64,000 nucleotides of DNA from Leucobacter sp. Ag1 (GTDB lineage Bacteria; Actinomycetota; Actinomycetes; Actinomycetales; Microbacteriaceae). Both the position numbers and the translations under genes were made by a program. This document shows, piece after piece, positions 62,341 to 64,000 of this stretch; within the stretch, counting starts at the first letter, position 1, and each line of letters begins with the position of its first letter. Under the pieces are notes generated by a model, which saw only the letters and a list, made by a program, of their open reading frames with translations, was not told where the DNA came from and ran no database searches. Location of the stretch: positions 1 through 64,000 of the forward strand of contig NZ_LAYO01000106.1 of NCBI RefSeq assembly GCF_000980875.1. Direction: 5' to 3'.

Positions 62341-63555
62341 GAGGAACAGCCCCGTGAAGCCGGCGACGAACACCATGAGCGCGCCGAGCAGGGGAGCGGC
62401 CGCCTGCGGCACCGCGGTCGCGATGTTCATGATTCCGAGGTCTTTGCCGCGGGTCTCGGGATCGGGCAGCACCTGCGTGGCGAGCGCCTGGTCGACGGCG
62501 AGGAAGCAGCCGTAGCCGAGGCCGAGCAGCCCGGCCGCCACGAGCGTCGTCGCGAACGTCGGCACGAAGGCGAGGAGCAGTGCCGCGACCGCCTGCAGCG
62601 TCGACGAGAGGAAGACGAACGACTTGCGCCGTCCCAGCGCATCGGAGAGCCGGCCGAGGGTGAGCGCGGCGATGATCACGAACACCATGTACACGAGCAC
62701 CGCGATCACGAGGTCGTCCTCGGCGTTCTTGTCACCGAGCCCGAACTCCAGGAAGTAGAGCAGCAGGCTCGTGCCGAACGCGTTGCCGAAGTTCACGAGC
62801 ACCCGGCTGAGCAGCGTCCACCCGAAATCGGGGTACTGCCGCGGGCTGATCCACAGCGAATCGAGCATGCCGCGCAGGGTCCAGGGCTCCCGCTGGTCCG
62901 GCCGCAGCACGGCATCGGGGCGCAGCAGGAACGGCACCACGAGCACGAGCAGCAGGATCGCGACCACCGCGTACCCGAGGAACGTGCCGAGCGACAGCAT
63001 GGTCACGAGCAGGATCCCCGCGATGATGCCGATCGCCTGCGGAGCGGAGAGCCACCCCGACACGGTGCCGCGCTGCCCGACGGGCACCTGGTCGCTGATG
63101 GTGGCGGTGAGCGCCGCCGTCAACACGCAGAAGCCGATGATCGCGAGCGACCAGAACACTCCGATACCGACCAGGGTGTGCTGGGCCCCGAGCAGCAGGA
63201 GCGAGAGCGCGAACAGCAGCGCCCCGGCCGCGATCCACGGACGGCGTCGGCCGAAGCGGCTCGTCGTCCGGTCCGAGAGCGCACCCGTGACGGGGAACGC
63301 GACGATGGCGCACAGCGCCGAGATGCCGGAGATCACGCCGAAGGCGAGCACGTTCTGCACCCAGTCGGTCGTGCGCAGCTCCGCCTGGATCTGCGCCGGC
63401 AGCAGCAGCTGCACGGGGGTCAGCTGCGCCATCCACACCCCGAACCAGGCGAGCGCGAACGCGGCCACCCATCCGCCGCTCACCCGACGGGTGGGCTCGG
63501 CGAAGACATCGACGGTCGTCCGATTCGAAGAAGAGGCCACGGGCTGCTCCTGCAC
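62278..63555 (-). CDS. MFS transporter
   Basis: A 425-residue major facilitator transporter with 12 hydrophobic helices. The loop-2/3 motif reads GALSDRTTSRFGRRRPWI, and LGRLSDALGRRKSFVF repeats it in the second half. The R-x-x-x-F-GRRRPW pattern resembles the sugar-transporting MFS (GPH-like) group, but the substrate is open. The GTG at 63555 is chosen. Its final codons lie in the right direct repeat. A second MFS gene lies immediately upstream on the same strand. Confidence 0.88.
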   Translation of the reverse strand: MQEQPVASSSNRTTVDVFAEPTRRVSGGWVAAFALAWFGVWMAQLTPVQLLLPAQIQAELRTTDWVQNVLAFGVISGISALCAIVAFPVTGALSDRTTSRFGRRRPWIAAGALLFALSLLLLGAQHTLVGIGVFWSLAIIGFCVLTAALTATISDQVPVGQRGTVSGWLSAPQAIGIIAGILLVTMLSLGTFLGYAVVAILLLVLVVPFLLRPDAVLRPDQREPWTLRGMLDSLWISPRQYPDFGWTLLSRVLVNFGNAFGTSLLLYFLEFGLGDKNAEDDLVIAVLVYMVFVIIAALTLGRLSDALGRRKSFVFLSSTLQAVAALLLAFVPTFATTLVAAGLLGLGYGCFLAVDQALATQVLPDPETRGKDLGIMNIATAVPQAAAPLLGALMVFVAGFTGLFLMAGVFAFAGALAVAKVRSVR

Positions 63556-63577
63556 GTCATTGGGCGGAGCCGCGCGG

Positions 63578-64000
63578 CTACGCTGGCGACAGCGTACTCC
63601 CCGGACGCAGCGAACGGGTCGCTCGCAACGCCGTGCCCACCCCGATGAGCGCGAGCACGGCGACTCCGGCCCCCATCGCCGCGGCGGAGGTCGCGGCCGC
63701 GCTCGCCGCAGTCGCGGCGGGGGCAGCGGTTCCGAGGGCGGATCCGAGCGAGACGAGCACGCCGATGAGTGCCGAGAACACCGCGTTCGAGATGAGCTGG
63801 GCCGTGCTCACGCCGGCGGCGGCCTTCGCGCTCTCCTCGGGCGAGGCCGCACTGCGCAGCGCGGCGACGCTGAGGTGCGGGAACGCGAGGCCGATGCCGG
63901 ATCCGGCGAGGACGAGTGCCGCAGCCCACCCCCAGACCGTGCCGGCGCTCGCGCCGGCGAGCTGCAGCAGTGCGTATCCGCCGAAGCCGAGCACCATGAG
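63578..64000 (-). CDS. MFS transporter, 3' part (runs off the window)
   Basis: The C-terminal 140 or so residues of a membrane transporter whose 5' end lies beyond the window. GSGIGLAFPHLSVAALRSA and STAQLISNAVFSALIGVLVSLG fit the last helices of a drug-exporter-type MFS protein (DHA2-like). The remaining part is Ala-rich and hydrophobic. It ends 23 nt before the start of the complete MFS gene, so the two are likely to be co-transcribed. Confidence 0.7.
   Translation of the reverse strand, partial: LMVLGFGGYALLQLAGASAGTVWGWAAALVLAGSGIGLAFPHLSVAALRSAASPEESAKAAAGVSTAQLISNAVFSALIGVLVSLGSALGTAAPAATAASAAATSAAAMGAGVAVLALIGVGTALRATRSLRPGSTLSPA

Overview
The window is GC-rich DNA (about 70% by eye) with dense, often overlapping genes and frequent GTG starts. 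The gene content points to a Gram-positive actinobacterium, most likely Microbacteriaceae (Leucobacter-like; inference only): a Tad pilus cluster next to topA and tmk, a DUF4244 pilin, an acyl-CoA carboxylase epsilon subunit, a DtxR/IdeR-type iron box, a PASTA penicillin-binding protein and LPxTG/LAxTG-type sorting signals.

Layout. 0-7 kb: metallophosphoesterase, class A PBP, DUF4177 protein, RidA protein and acetyl-CoA synthetase. 6.8-14.7 kb: Tad pilus genes (ATPase, fused TadB-TadC, pilin, TadE, a TadE-like/M23 peptidase fusion), then topA, tmk and a small membrane protein. 14.8-17.1 kb: APC permease coupled to a two-domain universal stress protein. 17.3-23.6 kb: an iron-siderophore uptake operon behind a DtxR-like box (two tandem binding lipoproteins, two permeases, ATPase, siderophore-interacting reductase with an unusual cysteine cluster). 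23.6-36.5 kb: purL, a membrane protein, dGTPase, secreted M1 peptidase, diacylglycerol kinase, class II aldolase, secreted phosphatase and a small membrane protein. 36.6-41.3 kb: a TetR/NCS1 permease/DUF917/hydantoinase operon in which every junction is a 4-nt overlap. 41.4-45 kb: Nudix hydrolase, acyl-CoA carboxylase epsilon and beta, and the biotin ligase that presumably serves the carboxylase. 45-49.2 kb: APC permease, amidohydrolase, TetR. 49.2-52.6 kb: one-carbon block (purU, then a ZTP riboswitch, glyA, folD and a 40-residue cysteine protein). 52.8-58.1 kb: DedA protein, an apparently leaderless ArsR regulator with an SRPBCC gene, cation/proton antiporter, LtrA protein and HhH-GPD glycosylase.

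58.2-62.3 kb is an accessory island. Two 223-bp direct repeats, each holding a 27-bp-stem hairpin and the last codons of an MFS transporter, bracket a truncated HD-domain gene, a likely TetR remnant, and a clearly lower-GC two-gene unit. That unit encodes a HEPN-type (Rx4H) protein followed by a DUF6602-like protein with PD-(D/E)XK-like spacing, which is frameshifted at a six-base homopolymer. The pair looks like a horizontally acquired, possibly defence-related module and is the best candidate here for an undescribed system. The window ends with one complete MFS transporter and the 3' part of a second.

Many intergenic spaces carry long perfect or near-perfect hairpins, mostly between convergent genes. 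Two copies of a composite REP-like element built on CATCCTGCGCGA lie at 36.5 and 45.0 kb.
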